Shown here: positions 1 through 8,718 of the stretch, in pieces
How positions within the stretch are numbered: the first letter of the stretch is position 1
Layout: every line of letters starts with the position of its first letter
Assembly (NCBI RefSeq): GCF_958298935.1
Contig: NC_084923.1
Location: 498,501 to 562,500 of the forward strand
DNA from: Phragmites australis
Lineage: Eukaryota; Streptophyta; Magnoliopsida; Poales; Poaceae
DNA: 64,000 nt
Direction: 5' to 3'
Notes under the pieces: generated by a model
What the model was told of the DNA's origin: nothing
Seen by the model: only the letters and a program-made list of their open reading frames with translations
The model's database searches: none
Program-made: the position numbers and the translations under genes

Positions 1-190
1 CCTAGCGTATGCATACAATGCGCGTGCCTAGACAGGCTGCAGGCTAGGCTGCAGGCTAGGCTGCTGGCGTCGCTGGGTAGGCGGACTAGGTTGAGCTGCT
101 CTAAGCCAATGTGTAGAATTACTAAATAGCACATGTGTATACACACACACACACAAGCTTTCAACATTATTATTAATTTTTCCTTGGAAA

Positions 191-202
191 CACTACGTGA
201 AA
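191..202 (+). other. CACTA-type terminal stub
   Basis: CACTACGTGAAA directly follows the flank CCTTGGAAA. At the equivalent site in the third module A fragment (42,630) the same flank is followed by a complete CACTA element starting CACTACTTGAAA. The element there ends, on the opposite strand, with CACTACGTCAAA. The 12 bp here therefore look like the residue of a lost or shortened CACTA element. The match is short, so chance is not excluded. The same stub occurs in copy A2. Confidence 0.5.
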
Positions 203-289
203 GGGAGGAGAATGTAAGGTCAAGTTTAGGAGTAGGGACCTTAAGCGACAGGGAGAGAGTGTCGCATCATGCAGAAAGCGAGGGACCTT

Positions 290-590
290 AAGCCTACCAT
301 TGATTGATTTTGCCTAGCTACTGCATCTCCATCTCCATCTCCATACAGATATATATATATATAGAGAGAGAGAATAAGTGCTCGAGAGATTTGTGAGGTG
401 TGTATAAATTAAAAAGGAGGACAAATAGCATCAGAAATATAATGATGTCATGTTTGCTCTCCCGCACCCACTGTCCACCGGCTTTTTGATTATGTGTAAC
501 TGACCGAATTGACCAAGATTACATTCTATATGATCGACTGAAATGAATCTTCTTTTTCCTCTTGGAGTTATAATATTCTTTCTTTAGCAC
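290..590 (+). pseudogene. Beta-expansin 3'-UTR relic (lost gene copy)
   Basis: The segment matches, nearly base for base, the 3' untranslated and flanking sequence after the full-length beta-expansin stop codon (about 14,374-14,650). Shared features are CCTACCATTGATTGATTTTG, the CATCTCC repeats, the ATATATAGAGAGAG run, the GAGGACAAATAGCA stretch and the GATTATGTGTAAC segment. No expansin coding sequence lies upstream of it here. It is best read as the tail of a further tandem gene whose coding part was deleted. It lies about 340 bp upstream of the intact truncated gene. Confidence 0.75.
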
Positions 591-861
591 TTCATTGTAG
601 TTGAGCACTCCGAATAATACATCTATAAATATGTACGACTATTAATTAATTAATTAAATCATGCATGCACGCAGGCCGCTGGACGATTCTAAATTAACTA
701 ATTGCAGACATGTCTCGACCATAATAGCTGGACAGGGTTAGTTACCTTGGATGGCGGTCAGCCAAAGAGGGGTTGCATGCCTGTCCTGAACAAGCTCGCT
801 CGCTTGACCGTGCATGCAGCGACGATGTTGGTGCGCCCTGCGTTGGTCGCTGGGCTGTGTG

Positions 862-869
862 CATAAATA
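862..869 (+). promoter_or_regulatory. Degenerate TATA box of truncated expansin gene
   Basis: The sequence is CATAAATA, 61 bp before the start codon. The full-length genes and the inverted truncated copy have TATAAATA in the same context (after GGGCTGTGTG or GGCTGTGTG). The T-to-C change at the first base may weaken initiation; this is an inference. Confidence 0.7.
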
Positions 870-929
870 GCAGCTCTGCTGATCGATCACCATCACAATT
901 CCACCAGCCTAGGAAGGTATTGATTGAAA

Positions 930-1310
930 ATGGCCTCCTCCTCCTCACAGCTAGCCGTGGCGGTGGCACTGGCGCTGCTGGTCGGCGGCGCATGGTGCGC
1001 GACCCCGGGCACCAAGATCGCCTTCCATGTCGAGAATGGCTCCAGCCCCAACAACTTGAAGCTGCTGGTCAAGGACGCAGCCGTCGACATCGTCGAGGTG
1101 GACGTCAAGGAGAAGGGCTCCAATGAATTCCTGCCCATGAAGCAATCATCGGGCACCATCTGGACGCTCGACACCCCCAAGCCGCTCAAGGGCCCCTTGT
1201 CCATCCGCCTCACAGCGAAGGGAGGCGGCATGCGCGTTGAGGACGACGTCATCCCCGCCGACTGGAAGGCAGGCACCGCCTACAACTCCAAACTCCAGTT
1301 CGGAGGCTAA
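930..1310 (+). CDS. EXPB-like: Truncated beta-expansin: signal peptide fused to C-terminal CBM63-like domain
   Basis: The product is 126 residues. Residues 1-24 are a signal peptide nearly identical to that of the neighbouring full-length beta-expansin. They run directly into the C-terminal expansin domain (about residues 25-126). The whole N-terminal double-psi beta-barrel domain, with its disulphide cysteines and HFD motif, is missing in frame. The architecture matches group-2/3 grass pollen allergens, small secreted relatives of the expansin binding domain. Two surface aromatics of that domain in the full-length protein, Tyr189 and Trp223, are Asn42 and Ser74 here, so polysaccharide binding of the usual kind is doubtful. 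The start is the ATG in AAAATGGCC, the same context as in the full-length genes; an in-frame TTG six bases upstream is ignored. It has no introns. The reading frame is intact, so it may be expressed, though the TATA box is degenerate. Confidence 0.8.
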   Translation: MASSSSQLAVAVALALLVGGAWCATPGTKIAFHVENGSSPNNLKLLVKDAAVDIVEVDVKEKGSNEFLPMKQSSGTIWTLDTPKPLKGPLSIRLTAKGGGMRVEDDVIPADWKAGTAYNSKLQFGG

Positions 1311-1765
1311 ACTGGACGGGACCGGCCCCATTCTTCCATCCCTTCCGCTCCTGCATGCATCCTTCATTCTTGCCTACCATTGTTTGATTTTGCCTAGCTA
1401 CTGCATATCCACCTCCGTCTCCCTACAGAGAGAGAATAAGTGCCGAGAGATTTGTGAGGCGCGCTTATAAATTAAGGAGGGCAAACAGCAGCAGAAATAC
1501 AATGCTATCGTTGTTGCTCTCCCGCGCCCACTGTCCACCAGCCATTTTGATTATGTGTAACGGATCCAATTGATACAATATTTTAAGAGACAATTTAAAT
1601 GGATCATTTTGTGTGGATTTCAATTGCTTTCTTCAGACTGGTTTGATAATCTTTACCTGTGTTGATTCTGCAAAAACAAAACCCTCTAGCATCGATGTGA
1701 AGCATTGCTTGATTATGCAGTTTCCAAGCGGTCTGGACAATTTGGAGTAGAACGATGAGGCTAGA
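1311..1765 (+). other. 3' flank of truncated expansin gene
   Basis: The segment matches the 3' flank of the full-length gene until about 1,570, with the same TTGATTTTGCCTAGCTACTGCA and GATTATGTGTAAC landmarks. After that it holds a stretch (1,574-1,682) found again inside the copia element at 2,509-2,617, and in the inverted module around 46,490-46,580. No gene is seen. Confidence 0.7.
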
Positions 1766-1850
1766 TAATTTTCAGTATAATACGTAAAGGGGTGCCCCAC
1801 CAGGCAGGCTCCATGCTACCAAGTGTCAGTCAGCGAACAGATGTTTTCAA

Positions 1851-2317
1851 TGTTGGACTTAATCCTTGTCGTAGGTCTCGGCGACTCGTTTCACGCCAAT
1901 GCGGAAGGAAGGAGTTCGTATACGGTTCGTATATGGCTATAGTGTCGTTCGTATGTGCATAGAGTTCGAGTCAGAGTCGGATCATGGGATGGCATGATTC
2001 ATGTTAGGATTCAGAGTTAGCAGGTCTTGTTTTATTGTTCTCATCAAGTTTCTGCTGTTTGATGTTATATTTGTTTCTCGTCGAGATACGCGGGTTCGTT
2101 CTCACCGAGTAGTACGCAACTCAGGAGTTGCTGGGCGTTGCTGGTCGATCGGCGTGATCGAGAGCAGCACGTACATGGCGGATAGCTAGACTAGTCATGG
2201 TTGAGCACGTACGACTGGTCTATCCTTTTGGTCGCTCGGGTGGTCGAGGAGCCTGGTTGCTTGCGTTGTCGCGAACCCGGAGTGGTCGCGCTCGTGATCC
2301 AGTTGTCAAACCCAACA
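1851..2317 (+). repeat. Copia 5' LTR with promoter-region deletion
   Basis: This LTR is 467 bp against 559 bp for its partner at 4,703-5,261. About 100 bp are missing between GTTAGCAGGTC and TTGTTTTATTGTTC. In the 3' LTR that interval contains GCTATAAATATGAG, a probable TATA box, and what should be the transcription start and R region. The 5' LTR would therefore not be expected to drive transcription of the element. Confidence 0.88.
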
Positions 2318-2319
2318 TC

Positions 2320-2331
2320 TGGTATCAGAGC
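2320..2331 (+). promoter_or_regulatory. Copia primer-binding site
   Basis: TGGTATCAGAGC lies two bases after the 5' LTR and is the classic copia site complementary to the initiator methionine tRNA 3' end. Confidence 0.9.
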
Positions 2332-2359
2332 CGGTAGTGCGCAGCACTAACTCGTGAAG

Positions 2360-2508
2360 ATGTCAATCGTACCTTAGGGTGAGGTGCCGCAGGAGAGCGG
2401 TGGTGGGCCGTTCATGTACCCGCAGTTGACAGCGACAAACTACACAAGCTGGGTGATTCGCGTGCAGGCGATAATGGAAGATCAAGGCGTCTGGGAGGCA
2501 GTCGAGGT
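2360..2508 (+). pseudogene. Copia gag 5' fragment
   Basis: It starts ATG TCA ATC GTA CCT and meets a stop at codon 6. Read through, it gives the N-terminal Gag pattern with NYTSWVIRVQAIMEDQGVW, typical of the plant copia UBN2-type Gag. It ends abruptly at 2,508 where unrelated flank-derived DNA begins. About 50 codons remain. Confidence 0.75.
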
Positions 2509-2640
2509 TACAATATTTTAAGAGACAATTTAAATGGATCATTTTGTGTGGATTTCAATTACTTTCTTGAGACTGGTTTGATCATCTTTACCTATGTTGA
2601 TTCTGCAAAAACAAAACTGGTTTGATCATCTTTCAATTGT
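2509..2640 (+). repeat. Filler DNA copied from expansin 3' flank inside copia
   Basis: Positions 2,509-2,617 repeat 1,574-1,682 with a few changes (TACAATATTTTAAGAGACAA through CTGCAAAAACAAAA). A further short repeat of CTGGTTTGATCATCTTT follows. The segment bridges the large deletion from gag to the end of integrase, as expected for double-strand break repair that copied nearby sequence. Confidence 0.8.
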
Positions 2641-4653
2641 GTCTATTTGATCCAAGGTGCGGGAAAATTAATGTAAGTCGTGATGTTAAATTCAATCAAA
2701 GCATGGAGTGGAGCTGGTGTACAAGTACAAGCGGCGGGGAGCCATCTGATTTTGATGTCGAGGAGGCGATAAGCACTGAGCCGGTGGTGGGTGGCTCTGT
2801 GCCACTCGCGGGTGGTCCAACAGGTGTGCCAACGCTCGCAGCACATGATGATCAAGTTCCTTCATCTACTCCGTTGGTCGACGAGGTAGTGTCGGAAGGG
2901 CCAATAACCAGGAGACGTGCTGCATCTCGCACGACAGCTGTCTCTCCAACCCCTCCCCCCCCACGAATCTAGTGGTGCTGCCGGCACCTGAATTGCCAGT
3001 GGATGATCGGACCACACCGCTATCAAGCGGGAGAAGCAGCACTGATGAGGGCCCTATGTGCTACAGGCACATTGACGACATCATGAGAGATGCTCCAAGG
3101 GTGGATCTCGATGAATACATGGAAGAAGAGGTCATGCTCGTGAAGATGGAGGAGCCGTCTTGCTACCTTGAGGCCGCTGGGTAGCAGGTCTGGGAGGACA
3201 CTATGGCCAAGGAGATCGAGTCCATAGAGAAGAATGAGACATAGACTCTCACGGCATTGCCAGCTGGTCACAAGCCAATTGGGCTCAAATGGGTTTACAA
3301 ACTGAAAAAGAACTCAGATGGAGATGTGGTCAAGCACAAGGCAAGGTTGGTCGCGAAGGTCTATGTGCAGTGGCAAGGAATCGATTTCGAAGAAGTGTTT
3401 GCACCGGTGGCTAGGCTGGACACCGTACGCGTCATCCTTGCTATTACAGCCAACCGAGGTTGGCAAGTTCATCATCTGGATGTCAAATCAGCATTCTTAA
3501 ATGGTGAGCTCGAAGAGGAAGTATACATGACCTAGCTGGAGGGATTTGTAGTGAAGAACAAAGAGCATCTTGTGCTCAAACTCAGCAAGGCGTTGTATGG
3601 ACTTCGGCAAGCGCCACGAGCCTGGAATATCTGTCTTGATAGAATCTTAAAGCAACTTGGATTTGTGAAGTGTGCTCAAGATCACACCGTATACATAAGA
3701 GGAACAGGCTGACATGGAGTTATTGTTGGAATATATGTTGATGATCTTATTGTGACAGGAGAAAGTCCAGAAGAAATCATCGGATTCAAGGAGCAGATGA
3801 TGAGTGAGTTCGAGATGACCAATCTCGGATTGCTTAATTACTATCTCGGGATTGAGGTAGCGCAAGAAGATGGGCGATTACAATCAAGCAAACAACATAT
3901 GCGAAGAAGGTTATTGGTCAATTCAGTATGCTAGATTGCAATCCCACAAAATTCCCCATGGAACAGAGGGCGCAGCTGCATAATGATCCAAATGGGCAAT
4001 TGGTTGATGCAACTGAGTATCATCGCATCATCGGTTGCCTAAGTTATTTACTCCATACAAGACTCGATCTTTCATTTGTTGTCGGGGTGGAAAGCATATT
4101 TATGGAAATGCCTACGGTGATGCATTACAAGACAGTAAAGCAAATTCTTCGGTATTTAAAGGGCACCATGCATTATGGTATTGTGTATAGCAGAGGAGGA
4201 GAAACAGAGGTGATCACCGGCTACACAGATAGTGATCTGGCTGGTGACATGGATGACAGAAAAAGTACTGGAGGTATGGTTTTCTATATTAATGATAGCC
4301 TGGCGTCATGGAACTGGTAGAAGCAGAAAACGGTTGCTTTGTCTTCCTGCGAGGCTGAGTTTATGGCGGCAACGGCGGCAGCATGCCAAGCATTGTGGCT
4401 TAGAAGTCTGTTGGGGGAGCTGACAGGAGAAGAGCCCAAAGCAGTCAAATTATTTCTTGATAACAAATTAGCGATTACTTTGATGAAGAATCCAGTGTTT
4501 CATGGCCGCAGTAAACATATTGACACCAAATTTCATTTCTTTCGTGAGTGCATTGAAGATGGCCAGATTGAGGTAGATTTCACCTGCACAAAAGAGCAGC
4601 GAGTTGACGCTCTAACGAAGGCATTGCTGGCGGTGAAGCTGGTGGTCATGTGA
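2641..4653 (+). pseudogene. Copia pol remnant: integrase C-end, reverse transcriptase, RNase H
   Basis: In order: an integrase tail (RLFDP-like start, SRDVKFNQS) with a proline-rich linker; reverse transcriptase ([49 protein letters not shown], and the catalytic YVDDLIVTG at about 3,735-3,761); and RNase H (TGYTDSDLAGDMDDRKST, ALSSCEAEFMAA, SKHIDTKFHFFRE). In-frame stops occur after the linker, before LEGFVV, before HGVIVG and after LASWNW. A frame change lies near 3,900-3,930. The order integrase-RT-RNase H is diagnostic of Ty1/copia. Confidence 0.92.
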
Positions 4654-4702
4654 CATCTTTTGGGAGTTCTTGATCTTGACCATGACAAGATTAGGGGAAG
4701 TA

Positions 4703-5261
4703 TGTTGGACTTAATCCTTGTCATAGGCCTCGGGGATTCATTTATGCCAGGACGGAAGGAAGGAGTTCGTATACGGCTATAGTGTCATTCGTATGTGTAT
4801 AGAGTTCGAGTCGGAGTCGGTTCGTAGGATGGCACGATTCGTGTTAGGATTCGAAGTTAGTAGGTCGCTATAAATATGAGTTGTAATCTCTAATTTTTGT
4901 AAGAAAGACACAGAGTCGTGCAAGTCACAAGTTAAATAGAATCTAAAATTTCCTCAAGATAGTTTTTGCCTTGTTTTATTGTTCTCATCAAGTTTCTGCT
5001 GTTTGATGTTCTATTTGCTTCTTGTCGAGATACGCGAGTTCGTTCTTGCTAAGTAGTACGTGACTCAGGAGTTGCTGGGCATTGCTGGTTGATCGGTGTG
5101 ATCGAGAGCAGCACGTACACGGTGGATAGCCATACTAGTCGTGGTCGAGCACGTACGACTGGTCGCTCCTTCTGGTCGCTCGGGTGGTCAAGGAGCCTAG
5201 TTGCTTGCGTTGTCGTGAACCCAGAGTGGTCGCGCTCGTGATCCAGTGGTTGGACCCAACA
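4703..5261 (+). repeat. Copia 3' LTR (full length)
   Basis: It starts TGTTGGAC after the purine tract at about 4,689-4,702 and ends CCCAACA before the TTCAA target duplication. It retains GCTATAAATATGAG, lost from the 5' LTR. Confidence 0.9.
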
Positions 5262-5896
5262 TTCAAGACCACAGGCTCACCTTGCGACCAAGGCAGGGCT
5301 CCTGCGACCAATCCCTTGGTTGCAGAGCAAAACTTTGAGAGTAGCCCCTACTGCTTACAGGGCAGGTACTCATATAACCAGTCGAATCATATTTAATATC
5401 ACTCACTCAAGTGTTTTTCTTCCCCATGCACTCCTTTTCGGCGAGCATGGTTGTGGGCAGGTGTGGTGACGTAGTGACCCGTCTCGTAGCATTTAATGCT
5501 ATAGGATGGCCTCGCAGGCAAGCTTGATGGTGTTTGGTGGATGGGACAGGGCGTGCAGGTCGGGTGTGCCTATCCGTCGTCATAATGAGCTAGGAGTAGT
5601 TGACATTATCGGGTATAGATATGCCATAGAGTTTGGCATGGTCTGTTTGTATGTGCACCTTCTCTGTTGTTATATAAAAGGGAGGACCTAGCTTGTAGGA
5701 TATAGAAAGACACATTCTGTAACAAGTTTATCCAATTCATAAGAAAATACATATGACGTAGGCTATTATCCTACAGGAGCTCTGAACCTGAATAAATCTT
5801 TGTGTTCTTGAGTCCATTAAATCTAATCCTAATAAACATTGATCAACGCGTCTATCGTTTGGTATACCCCAAATTCATTGTAGAGATTATCCCATG

Positions 5897-8159
5897 ATAA
5901 ATAGGACTTGCCTTCTCCGGAGTTTTCTTCAAAATCTTGGTTGTAATCTGGATCTTCTTCGCTTCTAATGCTTCCCGCGCAGCACTCACAGAATTCTGGC
6001 AGATCTGCAATTGCGACTACGACCATTAACGAGCTATACTAGGGAGGAACCAATCACACCAAATGGAAAACCAATGAGCCTTAACAAACATCATAATGCA
6101 ACAGATAACTAGATCTTGATTTTAGATGAACTTTGGCGAAAGAATCACCGAAATCGGAGCCAGAACGGAGTAGTTACGGCTCCCGGAAGATTTAATAAAA
6201 AATTAAATCGGAAAATTATGAAATAACACTATTCATAGGTGGGACCCACATGAATAGTACCCAGTGGGCCTAATGGGCTCAGATTGGGCCGAATTTGGGC
6301 CTAGATGGGCCTGGACCGGGCTTGGACTGCACAGTAATAACTACACAATACTGGCCCATTCGGGTCTGGGCTGGCTAGCTAACGGGCCAGAGGAGCTGGG
6401 CCGGCCCACGATGCACGGCCTGCTGGCCAGGCCGGTTAGCCAGCCACTGGGCTGAGCCAGGCCGGCTGGCCAGGCCGAGACATGGCCCAGTTGGCTTGCG
6501 CGAACGCGCCAGCGCGCGAACGCGCCCGAGCGGCGGAGCGGAGGGGAAACAAGCCGGCGGCGAGGAATCACGGCGGCGCAGCACTGGAAAGCTCACCGGG
6601 ATTGAGTTTTCGCCGGAGTTTCACGACTATGAGTTATCGCCGGGCTTCTAAGCGACATGGCGGACTCGGCAAGGATCATCTCGACGGCGACCGGCGGAGA
6701 GAACGATGCCAGATCACCGCCGGAGAGGAGATGGCGGCGTGGCGCAACTGGACAGCACCTCCCCCGCACGGAGAGGGGCCAATCCTGCAAGGAAAAGAGG
6801 CCTAACGCCTCTAGAGCATATGGCACGATGGCCGGATCACAGCACAGGGCAGAATCATGCCGGCGGCGAGCGCAACTGCGGCGGCGGAAACCAAAACACG
6901 GCGGCGCACGGTGAAAAGCTAAGGGAGAGCGCGAGGACACCTACACGCTATCTAGGAGGGGGGTGCTAGGGCTTGGGGTGCTCACCGAGCGCAGGAATGA
7001 CGACGGGCGGGGTGGCGGTCGGCGATTCGTCGGAGAGATGGCGGCAGCGCAGCTCGGCTATTGGCACGGACGAGCTCCAGTCGAGCTTCCGGTGAACAAG
7101 CAGCGGCACAGAGACGGCGGTAGTGTCCTGAAACTCCTTGACGGCACGTGGACGGTGAAGGGGTGACGGCGAGGTTGCAGCGGCGGAAATGGCGGTGGTG
7201 GTGGTACGGTGGCGCGGCGAAGTGGAGAAAAGGAGGGAGAGAGAAGCACAGGCTGCTCTACTTATAGACGGGAGGGAAGGCACGGGGAGGCGGTTCACGT
7301 GCTGGCGTCACAGGGACGTCGGTGGCGAGGTGGCGGCCGGCGCCCACCATTTTCCCCGGAGCATGGGCACTCTGCGCCGGCCAGCGCGTGGGCCGCGGAA
7401 ATCACGGCGCAGAGGCATGGGTAGCAGGGAGAGAGAGAGAGAGAGAGAGAGAGCGGAGGGTGAGCGGGGACTGCGGAGAGTGGTCGGGCGTGCGCGAGAT
7501 ATTTCCCGAAGAGACGGCGACCGGCGATGTCGTCGTCGCGCTGGAGGGGAGAAGGAAGGAGAGGCGCGCGGACGTGTGCGGGCGGATCAGCGACGCGTGG
7601 CTCAGCGGACCGCCGAGGGCGTATGAGTGCGCGCGCGTGAGTGGGCCGATACGACGCAGCGAGCTGGGCCGGACGCAGCGCGTGGGAGAGAGGAGGCCGA
7701 GCTAGCCAGCTGGGCCAAGAAGGGAGAGGGAAGGGAAAAGCCGGCCCAGGGAGAAAAAGAAAAATGGAAGGAGGAAAAAGAAGGAGAGAAAGAAAAGGTT
7801 TTGGAATAATTCAAATTTGGAGAATTTGAATTTGGTTTTGACTTTGGATTCAACAACTCTATTTTGAATATTTGAACTTGGATCTCGAGATTTTCAAGAT
7901 GATTTGAACCAAAGGATCCAACTAAATTTTTTGGATTTGCGCTGAATAGAATCTAAAAGTATATTTTGAATTTGATCCTAGTGCACTTCGAATACTGTTG
8001 CAACTTAGCATAACTCATAATTACGAAAGTATACATATACTTGTATATATACATCCACACTCCTATTTTCTTAACCTTAATCAGCCTAATTTACCCTAAA
8101 AAGTTTCAATTTGGAGTGAGATTTGCACTAATTGGCAGGCTTAAACTCAGGATGTTACA
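5897..8159 (-). mobile_element. Ty3/gypsy-type LTR relic at start of module B, copy 1
   Basis: The right end reads, on the minus strand, TGTAACATCCTGAGTTTAAG, a typical gypsy LTR 5' terminus. The body is GC-rich, with many GGGCC-type words (6,260-6,480), a (GA)n run, and AT-rich TTTGAATTTGG repeats next to the LTR start. Its left end is cut at the junction with module A. Open frames here on both strands follow base composition and match no family. The identical sequence is found at 33,568-35,843. No intact gene is present. Confidence 0.6.
7429..7452 (+). repeat. (GA)n microsatellite
   Basis: A run of about 12 GA units. The same locus in module B copy 2 (35,099-35,137) has about 19 units, so this is a length difference between otherwise nearly identical duplicates. 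Confidence 0.9.
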
Positions 8160-8416
8160 GTTTGCATCTCCGTCTTTCCTCCTTCTTTAACCTCTATTTG
8201 ATAGATTTTATGCTTTGAGTTTTAATCGACCATTTTGTATCTTTATCCAAAATCTTAGTACAAGTGATTTGGATTGATGTTAGATTTGATACTAGGTTTG
8301 CCCTATCTACCGTGAGATGCCACAGATCTAGTGTAATTATATGGAATTTTTAATCACATGGTTAATCTCTCAAATAAGGTAATTGTTAATGAAGACTGAA
8401 TGTTTTTACATTGTAG

Positions 8417-8587
8417 ATGGCGGATAAAAGTTGGATGTACCTTGAAACCAGGACTTGTCCGGAGTACCTGAGCGAAGTGAAGAATTTCATGAGTGTTGCG
8501 TTGGCGGATCGGTTCACTGTTTATGTCATCGATGATCCAATTATAGCCTGTTCTCTGATTTTTAACCAGCGCAACGTGACATTGTAG
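8417..8587 (+). pseudogene. CACTA transposase N-terminal fragment (transposase-associated domain)
   Basis: The ATG opens MADKSWMYLETRTCPEYLS, the hallmark start of the transposase-associated domain at the head of plant En/Spm TNP2-type transposases. The 56-codon frame loses similarity after about 30 residues and stops at 8,585. The 250 bp upstream match the leader of a second such fragment (10,900-11,155). No catalytic transposase domain follows. B1 has Glu where B2 has Gly in the first 25 codons. Confidence 0.65.
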
Positions 8588-8718
8588 GCCCACACACACA
8601 ACTCATGTGAACTAACAAATGCCAACACATATTCGGTTGTCTAGACGCTGATCAGTGATCACCTTGCCGCTCGCTATTATTGGAAGATAGGCAGCAGCAT
8701 CAGGCAGCGGTGCTGACA

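Larger units (their letters stand above)
1851..5261 (+). mobile_element. Ty1/copia retrotransposon, internally deleted, copy 1
   Basis: Two LTRs (1,851-2,317 and 4,703-5,261) begin TGTTGGAC and end CCCAACA. They are flanked by a 5-bp target duplication, TTCAA, at 1,846-1,850 and 5,262-5,266. A primer-binding site of the Met-tRNA type follows the left LTR, and a purine tract (GATTAGGGGAAGTA) precedes the right LTR. Most of gag, all of protease and most of integrase are gone. The remaining integrase end, reverse transcriptase and RNase H carry several in-frame stops. The element cannot be autonomous. The identical stops in the second copy show that it was dead before the segmental duplication. 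Confidence 0.93.
1..5897 (+). repeat. Segmental duplication module A, copy 1
   Basis: This block recurs at 15,536-27,291, offset 15,533-15,535, apart from a LINE present only in the second copy. The window opens inside it, so its true left end is unseen. The second copy is joined on its left to the sequence downstream of the full-length expansin gene, so copy 1 probably continues into a similar gene outside the window. Positions 1-120 hold imperfect short repeats around AGGCTGCAGGCT, followed by a (CA)n run near 141-155. No gene is seen in 1-290. By eye the two copies differ at about ten positions over the copia element and its right flank. Confidence 0.9.
1766..5897 (+). mobile_element. Solo-LTR-like insertion (gypsy type) hosting the copia element
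   Basis: The inverted module reads GAGGCTAGATAATGT straight into GTTTGAGG-containing flank at 46,360-46,395. Here GAGGCTAGATAAT is followed by foreign sequence. The matching right flank (ATAAT then GTTGGATAG) appears only after copy A2, at 27,287. An insertion flanked by 5-bp ATAAT repeats explains both. Its body is 1,766-1,850 plus 5,267-5,897, about 715 bp once the nested copia is removed. The right part contains TTATATAAAAGGGAGGACC and CTGAACCTGAATAAATC, which look like a gypsy LTR promoter and R region. It resembles 62,440-62,880. Terminal TG/CA are not clear, so the class is tentative. Confidence 0.55.

Noticed and set aside
924..929. TTG start six bases upstream of each expansin ATG
   Set aside because: The ATG has a good AAAATGGC context and gives the standard Met-Ala signal peptide; a TTG start is not expected in plants.
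7189..7705. Arg-rich open frames in the GC-rich LTR (also 34,860-35,390)
   Set aside because: They span a GA microsatellite and follow base composition; the region is an LTR relic.
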